Source: an uncultured Victivallis sp.
GTDB taxonomy: Bacteria > Verrucomicrobiota > Lentisphaeria > Victivallales > Victivallaceae
NCBI GenBank assembly: GCA_944389895.1
Contig: CALXOA010000014.1
Coordinates: 1-56,346, forward strand
Length of the DNA: 56,346 nucleotides
Direction of reading: 5' to 3'
The translations under genes were made by a program, and so were the position numbers. Under the pieces are notes generated by a model. That model ran no database searches. It was not told the origin of the DNA and saw nothing but the letters and a program-made list of their open reading frames with translations. Below, one piece after another: positions 35,606-44,421 of this stretch; within the stretch, counting starts at the first letter, position 1; each line of letters opens with the position of its first letter.

Positions 35606-36460
35606 ATGAGCCAGACGCCATCGGAGATAATCGAATCCTACACGCCTTTCTTTCCCGAACGTACCGACCGGCTGCACGCGATGCTGACCAACTGCGGGCA
35701 CAGCCGGACCAGTGATCACTCCTATGTATGGGACGGGCTGCGGCGGGGCAGTGCCGAACTGGTGATCTGGCAATACACCCTCAGCGGTCTCGGGGCGCTC
35801 CGTTTCGGAGGGACAGAGTATCCGGTTCCTCCGGGCAATGGTTTTCTGGTGATCGTACCGGAGGAACACTGCTACCGCCTGCCGCCGGAGTCATCGGAGT
35901 GGGAGTTTCTCTATGTCAGTGTCCACGGTTCCGAACTGGTTCGCCTCGCTACGGAATTTCGACGCCGGCGGGGAGTTCTGCTTCCTTTCGCTCCGGACTC
36001 TCCGCCGGTCCGGGAGGCGAAGCAGCTGCTTGCGGATTGCCGGACCGGACGGATCGATAACCGGTACGCCGCCAGCGCCGCGGCCTATCGTTTCATGATG
36101 GCCCTGTTTGCCGACAATCCCTACGGGAACATCCGTTCCAGTGAGGAGTTTCTGCGCAAAGTACACGCCTATTCGCTCGCACACCTCTCAGAACCGATCA
36201 CCGTCAACGATCTCGCCGACGCCACCGGATGCAGCCGCTGGCATTTCAGCCGGAAATTCCAGCAGGCGGAAGGACGTTCCCCGCATGACTTCATCATCGA
36301 ATTGAAGATGCGGCTCGCCGCCCGGCTGCTTCAGACCACCAACTGCACGGTCAAGGAGGTTGCCGCACGTTGCGGGTTCGAAGACGTCAGCTATTTCTGC
36401 AAGGTATTCCGGAAATTCCACGGCCTGACTCCGGCCGGATTTCGCAGCAGTGGCGCCTGA
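35606..36460 (+). CDS. AraC-family transcriptional regulator
   Basis: The 284-residue regulator has an N-terminal cupin-like ligand domain (about 30-150, with YPVPPGNGFLVIVPEEHCYR) and a C-terminal double HTH (about 185-282, ITVNDLADATGCSRWHFSRK and CTVKEVAARCGFEDVSYFCK). ATG 35606 follows AAGG. It lies divergent from GH4 and just upstream of the FAD oxidoreductase on its own strand, so it may control either or both. Confidence 0.92.
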   Translation: MSQTPSEIIESYTPFFPERTDRLHAMLTNCGHSRTSDHSYVWDGLRRGSAELVIWQYTLSGLGALRFGGTEYPVPPGNGFLVIVPEEHCYRLPPESSEWEFLYVSVHGSELVRLATEFRRRRGVLLPFAPDSPPVREAKQLLADCRTGRIDNRYAASAAAYRFMMALFADNPYGNIRSSEEFLRKVHAYSLAHLSEPITVNDLADATGCSRWHFSRKFQQAEGRSPHDFIIELKMRLAARLLQTTNCTVKEVAARCGFEDVSYFCKVFRKFHGLTPAGFRSSGA

Positions 36461-36571
36461 AAAGACACTTTTTCCTCCGGTAAAAAAGAGGAAAAAAAGC
36501 ATCAGCAACGGTTGCCGGAAGGGAAAGCACGGCATATATTATGAAAATTCCACAACAGGAGGAATCCTTCC

Positions 36572-37867
36572 ATGACAGCCATTTCGAGAGACTCCAGAAA
36601 CATGAGTACAGAATTTTTCGATGTCGCGGTCATCGGCGCCGGTGCCGCCGGCATCTGCGCCGCGCTCCAGGCCGCCAGAACCGGAGTACGCACCTGCCTG
36701 ATTGAAAAGAACGGCATCCCGGGCGGAACCACCACCGCTGCCGGGATCTCCAGTCTGGGTATCTTCAACGCATGGGGGAAACAGGTGATCGCCGGTATCG
36801 GCTGGGAGCTGGTCCGTGAAACCCTCGAGATCTGCGGGCATCCGCTGCCGGACTTCACCAATCCTGACATGAGCAGACACTGGATGCACGAAGTCAAGAT
36901 CGATCCGGTCATTTTCGCCGCGGTCGTCGATCGGGCACTGCTCGATGCGGGCGTTGAAATCCAATACCATACCATGCTCGGCGACATCGTTCTGGAGGAC
37001 GATAACCGTCGCCTGACCCTGTGCGGCAAAGACGGTCTCTACCGGATCAAGGCGAAAAATACCATCGACTGCACCGGCGACGCCAATGTGGTCAAAATGG
37101 CCGGCGGCGAATGTCGCGAAAGTTTCCCCTGTCAGCCCGGTACCTTCTCTTACTACGCGGCCGGTTACGATCCGGAGAAGCTCGACATCGAGGCGATTTC
37201 CGCGGCCTATGCCGCCGCGGTTGCCGCAGGAGAGCTCTCCAATGAGGACACCGGGTGGGGCAACGCCTTCAACCCGCACGTTCTCTTCAGCCACGGCAAC
37301 AACAGCAACCACATCTCCGGCATCAACGCCGCCGACAGCGCCGGACGCACCCGGATTGAAATCGCCGGACGCGCCTCCGTGCTGCGCCTCTACCGATTCC
37401 TGCGCCGGCAGCCGGGGCTGGAAAACCTCGAGTTGCATTTTGACGGCTGTGAATGCGGAGTGCGGGAGACCCGCACCATCGTCGGCGACACAACCGTGAC
37501 CGTCGCCGACTACACTGCGGGGAAACGTTATCCGGACGCGATCTGCAACGCCTTCTATCCGATCGACCTTCATGATGAAAAAGTCGGTCTTGACAAGCGC
37601 GATCTCGCCCCCGGCACCGTACCGACCGTTCCGCTCAGTGCGCTGCTGCCGCACCGGACCCGTCGACTGCTTGCGGCGGGGCGGATTCTCTCAAGCGATC
37701 GTCTGGCCAACTCCGCACTGCGGGTTCAGGCCGTCTGCATGGCCACCGGCCAGGCGGCGGGGGCGCTCGCGGCGCTCAGTGCGAAATCCGGTGCCCCGTT
37801 GCGGGAAGTTCCGCTGGCGGAGGTCCGGGCTCTCCTGAAAGCTCACGGCGCGATCGTACCGGAATAA
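36572..37867 (+). CDS. FAD-dependent oxidoreductase (FAD_oxidored family)
   Basis: The 431-residue protein has the N-terminal dinucleotide loop VAVIGAGAAGICAALQAAR and the ENKNGIPGGTTTAAG-like second block (IEKNGIPGGTTTAAG), characteristic of a family often found with sugar genes in Planctomycetes and Lentisphaerae. ECGVRETRTIVG and the C-terminal SALRVQAVCMATGQAAGALA also fit. The substrate is unknown. No signal peptide is present. AGGAGG precedes the ATG. It follows the AraC gene by 111 bases and ends tail to tail with a LacI gene. Confidence 0.9.
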   Translation: MTAISRDSRNMSTEFFDVAVIGAGAAGICAALQAARTGVRTCLIEKNGIPGGTTTAAGISSLGIFNAWGKQVIAGIGWELVRETLEICGHPLPDFTNPDMSRHWMHEVKIDPVIFAAVVDRALLDAGVEIQYHTMLGDIVLEDDNRRLTLCGKDGLYRIKAKNTIDCTGDANVVKMAGGECRESFPCQPGTFSYYAAGYDPEKLDIEAISAAYAAAVAAGELSNEDTGWGNAFNPHVLFSHGNNSNHISGINAADSAGRTRIEIAGRASVLRLYRFLRRQPGLENLELHFDGCECGVRETRTIVGDTTVTVADYTAGKRYPDAICNAFYPIDLHDEKVGLDKRDLAPGTVPTVPLSALLPHRTRRLLAAGRILSSDRLANSALRVQAVCMATGQAAGALAALSAKSGAPLREVPLAEVRALLKAHGAIVPE

Positions 37868-37969
37868 ACTTCTTTCGACACGAAGGCACGGCCTCCTCCC
37901 GGCCGGGGCGTTTTCCGCACCGGCCGGAGTGAATGGTCGGGCGGCGGACAACCGGAACGTCTGCGTTGT

Positions 37970-38968
37970 TCAATCCCCTTCGACCAGTGCGGGGGAAACG
38001 ATAACCGCTACATTGTCGGCCCGGCCGGGGACACCTGAGATGCGGCGCAGCAATTCGTCAAGCGCCAGTTCCGCCAGCATCCGGGGACTGAGATCGATGG
38101 AAGCGGGCCGGGGCCAGAGACCGGTGAGGTACTCCGGAGTGTAATTGCAGGAGACGATCCGTCCCGGCGGAGGAGATCCCCTCCGGGCAAGCACCCGGTA
38201 GAGCAGCGCGGTCAACCGCTCTTCCGGCGAGAAAATTCCATCAGCGTGGAGAAAATTTTCATCGGCGATGCCATGTTCAAGAGCTTCTTCCACCTCCCGA
38301 TCATCACATGCCTCGAAACCGTTCCGGCTGGCGGGGATGTTCAACTCCAGGCAATGACACTCCAGCCTCCGGGCGAAAAATTCAAATCGGAACCCCTCCA
38401 CCCGTGACGCGAAACCGGGGTTCCGGCTCGAAATCGACAACACCACGGAACGACGGCAGTCATGCTCGAAAAGGTAGCGCGCCGCAATTCGACCGGCAAA
38501 CTCATTGCCCATCAGAATCGTTTCGCTGCCGCCGCCGATCAGATAGGAGTTGAGCCAGATGTGTGGAATATTTCTCAAAGCCTCGATGAGAGCGGAATCC
38601 GACGTCTTGTGGCCCGCCAGAATCAGGCCTGCCAGTTCGCCGCGCAGATGACGAGCCTCCAGTTCCTGCGGAAGAATATCCGGCGGCAACAACAGCAGAT
38701 TCCACTTCTTCGGCAGTCGCGACACAATCGCACTGAACTTGGTCAGCACCCCCCGGGGATCATTTTCCGCCCCCGTCACCAGCAGGATCCCGAGGTTGGC
38801 CGGCCCCTGCCTCCGTGCACGATGCCGCGCCGGACTTCCGCTCTCTTCAAGGACTTTCAACACCGCCCGGCGCTTCTCCGCCCCCACCGTTCCGCCGTTG
38901 ATTACCCGGGACACCGTCGCCGGCGAAACTCCCGCACGGTCGGCGATCTCCCTGACCGTCAATGCCAT
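37970..38968 (-). CDS. LacI-family transcriptional regulator
   Basis: The 332-residue regulator begins MALTVREIADRAGVSPATVS (HTH) and has a LacI-type sensor domain that diverges from the norm toward its end (SIDLSPRMLAELALDELLRR). ATG 38968 follows GAGGAG; an upstream extension of 21 residues is possible but unlike the family. It follows the PHP gene on the same strand after about 115 bases. Confidence 0.9.
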   Translation of the reverse strand: MALTVREIADRAGVSPATVSRVINGGTVGAEKRRAVLKVLEESGSPARHRARRQGPANLGILLVTGAENDPRGVLTKFSAIVSRLPKKWNLLLLPPDILPQELEARHLRGELAGLILAGHKTSDSALIEALRNIPHIWLNSYLIGGGSETILMGNEFAGRIAARYLFEHDCRRSVVLSISSRNPGFASRVEGFRFEFFARRLECHCLELNIPASRNGFEACDDREVEEALEHGIADENFLHADGIFSPEERLTALLYRVLARRGSPPPGRIVSCNYTPEYLTGLWPRPASIDLSPRMLAELALDELLRRISGVPGRADNVAVIVSPALVEGD

Positions 38969-39085
38969 CGCCCGTTTCTCCTCTGCTGCCTGTCTCTCCG
39001 ATAAGATATCACGCCGCCATCGCCATTGCAATGCGCGGGAGAGGTTTTTCCCGGGCAGGAAAACGGATCCATCCCAAACAGCGAT

Positions 39086-39964
39086 TCACCATGCCACCGG
39101 AGCGCTCCAGGCGTAATTGTGATCACCATCCATCAACTGAAGCCGGAGATAACTGCCCCGGGGCAGAGCTGAAACATCCGCCTCAAACGAAGTGCAGCAC
39201 CCTTTCTCCGCAGCTTCAGATGCAACCTGCCCTTTGATTCCACGCCATTTCCCGGTCATCAGAACCGCTTCCGTACATGGAGAGAACTTGGCGCGGAATA
39301 CTCCGCCGGAAAACTCCAGCGATTCAATCCGGGGGCCCTGGGTCGCATAGAAACGCCCCTCCCGAATTGCCGTTGTAATCGCCTCCGGAGTACACTCCGG
39401 AGCGGCAACCATCGTCCAACCGTGATTGAAGTCATCCATGCTGTGAAAATCATCGACGGCAACAGCGGGCAGCATCGTTCCGGAATCGAGCAATTCGTCC
39501 CAGAGCTGCATGTTGTACGCTTTCCCGATGTAACGGGTCGAAGAGTTATAGACCTCCAGTGCCGCAAAACCCGAGACGCCCCCCACGAATCCGGCGGAAA
39601 AACCGCACCAGTACGGGTGTGCGGCAATGCAGACGCCTCCGAGGCCGCGAATGCGGTCGACCATCTGCTGCGCACTCAGCGTGTTGTCGTAGACGAAATC
39701 CCCCGGGACATGCAATGCGACAATATGCCAGCAGCTTTCCGGCAGACCGGCCGGATGCATCTCAATTCCCTGAATCAACGTCATCCGGGAGCGGAAAGCG
39801 GCGACCGGGGTAACCTTGCCGTGGTCGGTGAAAGCGAGAACATCGAAACCGGCGTTCTCATAAAACGCGATCACCTCTTCAGGCCGGAAGCGGCCGTCGG
39901 AACAAGTCGAATGGGTGTGCAGAGCGGCTTTGAATACCGGCAACTCTCTTCCGAAGAAATTCAT
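39086..39964 (-). CDS. PHP-domain phosphoesterase-like protein
   Basis: The 292-residue protein opens with the PHP metal motif ALHTHSTCSDG (H16, H18), followed by FTDHGK, IQGIEMH, AAHPYW and VDDFHS, which give the trinuclear metal ligands. A beta-rich tail of about 90 residues follows. It is likely a cytoplasmic hydrolase of a phosphate or other ester; such proteins are common in sugar gene sets of this phylum. The gene order LacI, PHP, XRE-cupin on one strand suggests shared transcription. Confidence 0.87.
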   Translation of the reverse strand: MNFFGRELPVFKAALHTHSTCSDGRFRPEEVIAFYENAGFDVLAFTDHGKVTPVAAFRSRMTLIQGIEMHPAGLPESCWHIVALHVPGDFVYDNTLSAQQMVDRIRGLGGVCIAAHPYWCGFSAGFVGGVSGFAALEVYNSSTRYIGKAYNMQLWDELLDSGTMLPAVAVDDFHSMDDFNHGWTMVAAPECTPEAITTAIREGRFYATQGPRIESLEFSGGVFRAKFSPCTEAVLMTGKWRGIKGQVASEAAEKGCCTSFEADVSALPRGSYLRLQLMDGDHNYAWSAPVAW

Positions 39965-40026
39965 GATGCGACCTCCATGTTTGCGAAATTTTATAATTTC
40001 TGCGGAACTTCTGATGCTCCTGAAGA

Positions 40027-40605
40027 TCAGGAACGATCTCCACGACGCAGCAGATAACAGACGAAAACCACTGCCGGAACCTTCCCGGGATTGAAGGGCC
40101 GGTGCGCAATCGCGCCGTCAAAAAACAACAGATCCCCCTCGTCCACTTCAACTTCCTCTTCCCCGAGACGATACCTGACGCTGCCCGAAAGAACAAACAA
40201 CAACTCGTCAGCCTCGCTGGATACAAACCCCCGTTCCACCCCCGGGTCGATCGTCACCACCATCGCCTGTAATCCGGCGGCCTCGACCGGAGTTTCGATC
40301 AATGCCTCATATCGCAGCCCGACACTCTCTTCCCGCTCAACGGTTTTCCGTTCTCCCCGCCGCACCAGCAGCCACGACGGATGTTCCCGGAACGACATCC
40401 CGGCAAAGAGCTCCGCCATGTCCACCTGCAACGCCGCCGCAATCCGCACCAGTACCGGCAACGACGGAATCGAACGGAAATTTTCAATCTTCGACAGCAA
40501 ACCCGGCGTAAGCCCGGTCTGTGCAGCAAACTCCTGCAGAGTCAGTTGTCGCTCCTTGCGCAATTCCCGGATCTTCTGCCCGAGAGAAATCAGATGTTCC
40601 CGCAT
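40027..40605 (-). CDS. XRE-cupin transcriptional regulator
   Basis: The 192-residue protein has an HTH of XRE type (about 8-62, LTLQEFAAQTGLTPGLLSK) and a C-terminal cupin (about 110-185, RGFVSSEADELLFVLSGSV, GDLLFFDGAIAHRPFN). Regulators of this PuuR-like class sense small metabolites through the cupin. ATG 40605 follows GGAGGGG. A strong promoter lies upstream, back to back with the promoter of the DMT transporter, which is its likely target. Confidence 0.93.
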   Translation of the reverse strand: MREHLISLGQKIRELRKERQLTLQEFAAQTGLTPGLLSKIENFRSIPSLPVLVRIAAALQVDMAELFAGMSFREHPSWLLVRRGERKTVEREESVGLRYEALIETPVEAAGLQAMVVTIDPGVERGFVSSEADELLFVLSGSVRYRLGEEEVEVDEGDLLFFDGAIAHRPFNPGKVPAVVFVCYLLRRGDRS

Positions 40606-40645
40606 TATCCGGCCCCCCTCCGTAAACATTCCCTGCTGTAACCGG

Positions 40646-40674
40646 AATATATTTACTTATATTCAAAATTTCAA
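40646..40674 (-). promoter_or_regulatory. Promoter of the XRE-cupin gene
   Basis: Minus strand TTGAAA (40669-40674), 17 bases, TATATT (40646-40651). Confidence 0.65.
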
Positions 40675-40705
40675 ATATTTTTTTACAAATATTAAAAAAA
40701 TTAAT

Positions 40706-40733
40706 TTGAAATTACCGTTTCACGGCCTATCAT
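40706..40733 (+). promoter_or_regulatory. Promoter of the DMT transporter gene
   Basis: TTGAAA (40706-40711), 16 bases, TATCAT (40728-40733), 44 bases before the start. It is back to back with the XRE-cupin promoter. The AT-rich interval between them is where an operator is expected. Confidence 0.6.
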
Positions 40734-40777
40734 AAAATAAACTGCAATTCCTCAGACATCCAGACAGGAAGGTGATG

Positions 40778-41632
40778 ATGGCGATTTTCTGGGCGTTCTG
40801 CTGCCTCGCGAGCGCAGCGGTCAATGACTTTCTCTTCAAACTCTACACCCGGAAGCGGCGGCCATACGGGCTTTACACTGCGCTGATCGGAGTGATCTGG
40901 CTGGTGATATTGACGGCAATCGGCGATTTCACACTCGGGGAACAGCCCGGAACGACCCTTTTCTGGGGTTTACTCTCCGGATTCTGTTCCATCACCGGAA
41001 ATCTGCTGCTGATCAGAGCGATGAGATATCAGAGCGCCGGCGTCTGCTCGACCATCTACCGGTTGAACCTGGTCGTCGTCGTGCTGTTCGCCTGTCTCCT
41101 CTTCCACGAACAGTTGACCTGGTCCCGGTCGGCCGGAGTACTGATCGCAGCCGGTGCGATCGCCGCCTTTTATCCCCGCGCCACCCCCGACCGCTCCTGC
41201 CGCCGCCGCACGACGGAGCGCATCGGCGTCCTGCTCGCCCTGGTCGCCGCCGTGCTCCGCGCCGGAATGGGGCTGAGTTACAAATGCGGCCTGCTCTTGA
41301 ACGCGGATTCCCGCGGCATCGTACTGGTCAACGCCTTCTGGTGGATCGCAGGGGGAATCATCTATACATTGCTGACCGAAAAGCGGGGCGGCGCCTTTTC
41401 TCCGGCGGTCGCCGGTTACGGCACGCTGTCGGGATTTCTGGTCTGTGCCATCGCCTGGACCATGGCAGAATCCCTGAAAACCGGAGAGGCCGCCGTCGTA
41501 CTGCCGATCGCACAGATGAGCTTCATCGGTACTTTTCTGCTTGACGTACTTTTTCTGGGAGAGCGTCTCACAATCGCGAAAACAGCCGGAGCACTCGGCG
41601 GCGTCGCGGGGATTCTTCTCCTCGCAGGTTGA
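40778..41632 (+). CDS. EamA/DMT-family membrane transporter
   Basis: The roughly 284-residue protein has ten predicted membrane helices in two EamA-like halves (FWAFCCLASAAVNDFLFKLY at the start, VLLALVAAVLRAGMGLSYK opening the second half). Members export or import amino acids, sugars or metabolites; the substrate is not known. The start is ATG 40778 (or 40775), with AGGAAGG just upstream. It is divergent from the XRE-cupin regulator, the pair forming a simple regulator-exporter unit. Confidence 0.9.
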   Translation: MAIFWAFCCLASAAVNDFLFKLYTRKRRPYGLYTALIGVIWLVILTAIGDFTLGEQPGTTLFWGLLSGFCSITGNLLLIRAMRYQSAGVCSTIYRLNLVVVVLFACLLFHEQLTWSRSAGVLIAAGAIAAFYPRATPDRSCRRRTTERIGVLLALVAAVLRAGMGLSYKCGLLLNADSRGIVLVNAFWWIAGGIIYTLLTEKRGGAFSPAVAGYGTLSGFLVCAIAWTMAESLKTGEAAVVLPIAQMSFIGTFLLDVLFLGERLTIAKTAGALGGVAGILLLAG

Positions 41633-41672
41633 ACGATACCGCCCCTTCCCGGCCATACACGGCTCAACAGCC

Positions 41673-41703
41673 GGAACGGCGAATTTCGGAGCTTCGCCGT
41701 TCC
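41673..41703. terminator. Hairpin between convergent genes
   Basis: GGAACGGCGAA and TTCGCCGTTCC pair perfectly over 11 bases around a 9-base loop. It lies between the DMT and GH99-like gene ends. No long T-run follows on either strand. Confidence 0.55.
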
Positions 41704-41718
41704 AGAAGTGAGGCCATA

Positions 41719-42843
41719 TTATTTCTCTCTCATGCCGAAAACGCGGCGGACCGCTTCAAGATAGCCATAGCCGTTTTTCGTATCAGGTTCCAGATAAGCG
41801 CCTTCGGTCCACTCATTCCAGCACGGAAGCATCACGGCGCTCCCGGTCGCCGCGCCACTCTCCATGAAATCGGCAACCCGGCGCAATGCCTTCTCGTACA
41901 ATTCCGGGGTGTTGTTGACGATCACGGCGCCGAAAGGATAGCCGCAACTCTTCTCGTACATGTCGGATTGAACCGTGCGGGGGCTGGCGTCCCACCCCTG
42001 CGGAACCACCGGCAGAAACGGAACGCAGAGGCCGCGTGACATCCGCTCTGCCTCATCCCGGTTGCGCTCACACCATTGCGCATATTCCAGTGCGGGAAAA
42101 TCCTCCCCGAAATTTCCCCATCCGTAACTTGAGGCGGTGTCGAAACCAACCGCTTTCAGATAGCGGTTGGTACTTTCGATCTGCCCGGGCTCAAGCTGAC
42201 CGACGCGGGCATCGAGAGTGAGCCGCCCCAGCCCCGCTTTTTCAGCCCGGTTCCGGAAATCATTCAGCAACAGTCGTGCGGCGGTGGTTCCGCCGAGATC
42301 CTCGATCAGCCGTTCCGGCAGAAAGATCGAAAAATAGAGTCCGCCGTCAATCCGCAGATAGTTGGGCTGGTTCAGATAAGTGGCGATGCAATGATCGGTG
42401 CAGCGGATGAAGGTTTCCGCATCGACTTTGCCGCTCCACAGCTCCTCCCGGGGCTTGAGGTAACTGCCCGGATGCGCATAGATCGGGTCATGGTTTGCCC
42501 ACATCAGGGCGAATTTGATGTCGCGGCAATTCGGAGCGCCGAGAAAGCCGTCGTGAATGCACCGCTCGCGATAAGAGCCATCCGAGAAATAGTACCAGTC
42601 GAAGATGAAGGCATCGATCCCGTGGTCAGCCGCCGCTTTGATCTTGCGCGCCATCGCAGCCGGCTCGGCCTCATCCTCATAGCCCCACAACGGGATACGC
42701 GGTTGCTCGTGCCCTTCGAAGCGCGGAGTCGCATACTGCGAGACCCGCCACTCGGTCCAGCCCCGGCCGTGAATTTTCTCATTGCGGGGATCGACATGCC
42801 AGTTCGGAAAATAGTAGGTGCAGACGGTAGGACGGTTCTTCAT
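41719..42843 (-). CDS. GH99-like (WbsX-type) glycoside hydrolase-related protein
   Basis: The 374-residue protein starts TVCTYYFPNWHVDPRNEKIH and carries GWTEWRVSQYATPRFEGHEQ, FIFDWYYF, WANHDPIYAH and the C-terminal MLPCWNEWTEGAYLEPDTKNG, the hallmark blocks of the GH99-like WbsX family. Relatives occur both with polysaccharide synthesis and with glycan breakdown. No signal peptide is seen. ATG 42843 follows AAAGGAA. It ends tail to tail with the DMT gene. Confidence 0.9.
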   Translation of the reverse strand: MKNRPTVCTYYFPNWHVDPRNEKIHGRGWTEWRVSQYATPRFEGHEQPRIPLWGYEDEAEPAAMARKIKAAADHGIDAFIFDWYYFSDGSYRERCIHDGFLGAPNCRDIKFALMWANHDPIYAHPGSYLKPREELWSGKVDAETFIRCTDHCIATYLNQPNYLRIDGGLYFSIFLPERLIEDLGGTTAARLLLNDFRNRAEKAGLGRLTLDARVGQLEPGQIESTNRYLKAVGFDTASSYGWGNFGEDFPALEYAQWCERNRDEAERMSRGLCVPFLPVVPQGWDASPRTVQSDMYEKSCGYPFGAVIVNNTPELYEKALRRVADFMESGAATGSAVMLPCWNEWTEGAYLEPDTKNGYGYLEAVRRVFGMREK

Positions 42844-43060
42844 ACGCGGATTCCTTTCTGATGTTGGAACATTTTCCATCTCCAGTATACCACATCTTTT
42901 CCGGAAATCTCTCGTACTTCGGAACACTTCGCACACAATCAGGTAAAATATTACTATTTACCAAAGACCGAATCCTGGAAATGCGGGGGAAGAGATCCAC
43001 TGTGCGGAGGCGACTCCGGATTTTCCGGTTCCCCGTACGAAACTCCTTCCCCGTCCCCGG

Positions 43061-43180
43061 TCATCCTGTTTTCTCCCGGCGTTGTCCGGTTTGCGAGTGT
43101 CCAATAGACAGGGGACCTCCCGCGGACAATCGAATCAGATCCGTTCCGCGCAGCAGGGATCCGGCGATCTCAAGCTTCAT
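43061..43180 (-). CDS. Possible small coupled ORF after the SUFU-domain gene
   Basis: A 39-codon frame (MKLEIAGSLLRGTDLIRLSA at its start) begins at an ATG that overlaps the SUFU-domain gene stop as ATGA. A second frame of 36 codons (43064-42954) then starts in the same ATGA manner. I recognise neither. They may be chance, or the frame-broken head of a lost gene. The rest of the gap up to 42844 holds only an inverted repeat GGTAAA-N9-TTTACC at 42942-42962 and no gene. Confidence 0.3.
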   Translation of the reverse strand: MKLEIAGSLLRGTDLIRLSAGGPLSIGHSQTGQRREKTG

Positions 43181-44385
43181 GCTCCCGTCACGCCGTTTCT
43201 GCGCTGCGGATCGACCACATAACTGAACGAATCTCCCCAGAGTTCAAAGAGCTTTTCCGCATCATTTTCCACTTTGTAATCCATCTCCTCCCGATAGATG
43301 GGAATCACCTGGAAGATCTGCACCTTTTTTCCCGGCGATACTTCCATTTCGGACTCCTCCAGCGTGTTCACGGCGGGTAACCCCAGCAAAACCCCGGTCA
43401 ACTTCGTATTTTCGGCAAACGGTTCCGGCCACGGAATGGTATGTCCGAATCCAAGCCAGGTCTCATTGTTCCATGGGAAACGGGCGAGGATCTTCAATAC
43501 GCGGATCGGCCAGTAATTCCGTTCATCGTGAAGCGATTCCATCTCAAGCGGCCAATCCGGCGGCAGGTCGATCATCAGTTCCAGTCGGTCAGGACACACC
43601 TCGCGAAGCTCCTTTTCCATTTCCATGGAACGCGCCCCCATGCCGCAGGTCAGGAGCCGAAGAGCCGGATATGCCTCAGTCGGTTCGATGATATAGACAT
43701 CGATATGCATGTCCGGGGAGTTTTTTTCGTGGAGGACCTGACGGATCTTACCGAACTTTTTTTCCACCTGCTTGTCGAAGTTTTCCATCTCCTCCGGGGA
43801 ATAGACGTTGTTTCCGCGCAAGGTTCGGATGGTGTTGTTCAGAATTTCCCGTGATTCAAAGGGAACCATTTCAGCCAGCGCCGCCGTCGTATCCTTCTCC
43901 GAAAAGGCGGAAAGCAGCATTTCGAAGGGTTGACAGGGAATGACGGAGTCTCCGGCGCACGTCACCTCCAGATATGGGGGTTGCAGCGGCTCTTCGCTGT
44001 TTTTCTTCCATTGCGCAGTCTGCCGGGAGCGTACCAGTTCGCCGAGCCAGGCACCGGCGCCGAAGATCACAATCCCCTCCCCCAGCTCTCCACTCATCGG
44101 AATGTCAAAGTATGCATTGACTGCAGGCCGCCGGAGCGTGAAGAGATTTTTCAGCACATAATCGACCTGTTGATCGTAAGTCAGCCCCCCTAGGTCGACC
44201 CCATGCGCCTCCCTCACATAGCGGGCGAAACCGGAGGCGACGTCCGGAATGCGGTCCAGAGGCATGGCGGCAAGTGCAACAATCGCCTTCGAGATCTGCT
44301 TTTTCCGACATCTCTTCCGGTATACAGGTACCAGCCGACCGATACAGAGTCCGGCAACAATGAGTACGACGATCTTCAGCAGCAT
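43177..44385 (-). CDS. Membrane-anchored suppressor-of-fused (SUFU) domain protein
   Basis: The 402-residue protein has one N-terminal membrane helix (about 2-20, LLKIVVLIVAGLCIGRLVPV), an unassigned alpha/beta part (about 40-190), and a C-terminal SUFU domain. The domain is recognised by HIDVYIIEPTEAYPALRLLT with GMGARSME, RLELMIDLPPDWPL, NYWPIRVLKILARFP, TWLGFGHTIPWPEPF and VIPIYREEMDYK. Bacterial SUFU-domain proteins are often linked to polymorphic toxin and immunity systems, but no toxin is seen here. It lies 36 bases after another membrane-protein gene on the same strand, probably an operon. Confidence 0.82.
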   Translation of the reverse strand: MLLKIVVLIVAGLCIGRLVPVYRKRCRKKQISKAIVALAAMPLDRIPDVASGFARYVREAHGVDLGGLTYDQQVDYVLKNLFTLRRPAVNAYFDIPMSGELGEGIVIFGAGAWLGELVRSRQTAQWKKNSEEPLQPPYLEVTCAGDSVIPCQPFEMLLSAFSEKDTTAALAEMVPFESREILNNTIRTLRGNNVYSPEEMENFDKQVEKKFGKIRQVLHEKNSPDMHIDVYIIEPTEAYPALRLLTCGMGARSMEMEKELREVCPDRLELMIDLPPDWPLEMESLHDERNYWPIRVLKILARFPWNNETWLGFGHTIPWPEPFAENTKLTGVLLGLPAVNTLEESEMEVSPGKKVQIFQVIPIYREEMDYKVENDAEKLFELWGDSFSYVVDPQRRNGVTGA

Positions 44386-44421
44386 GGTAATCTCCTTTTT
44401 TCGAAGGGAAGAAGCATTCTT

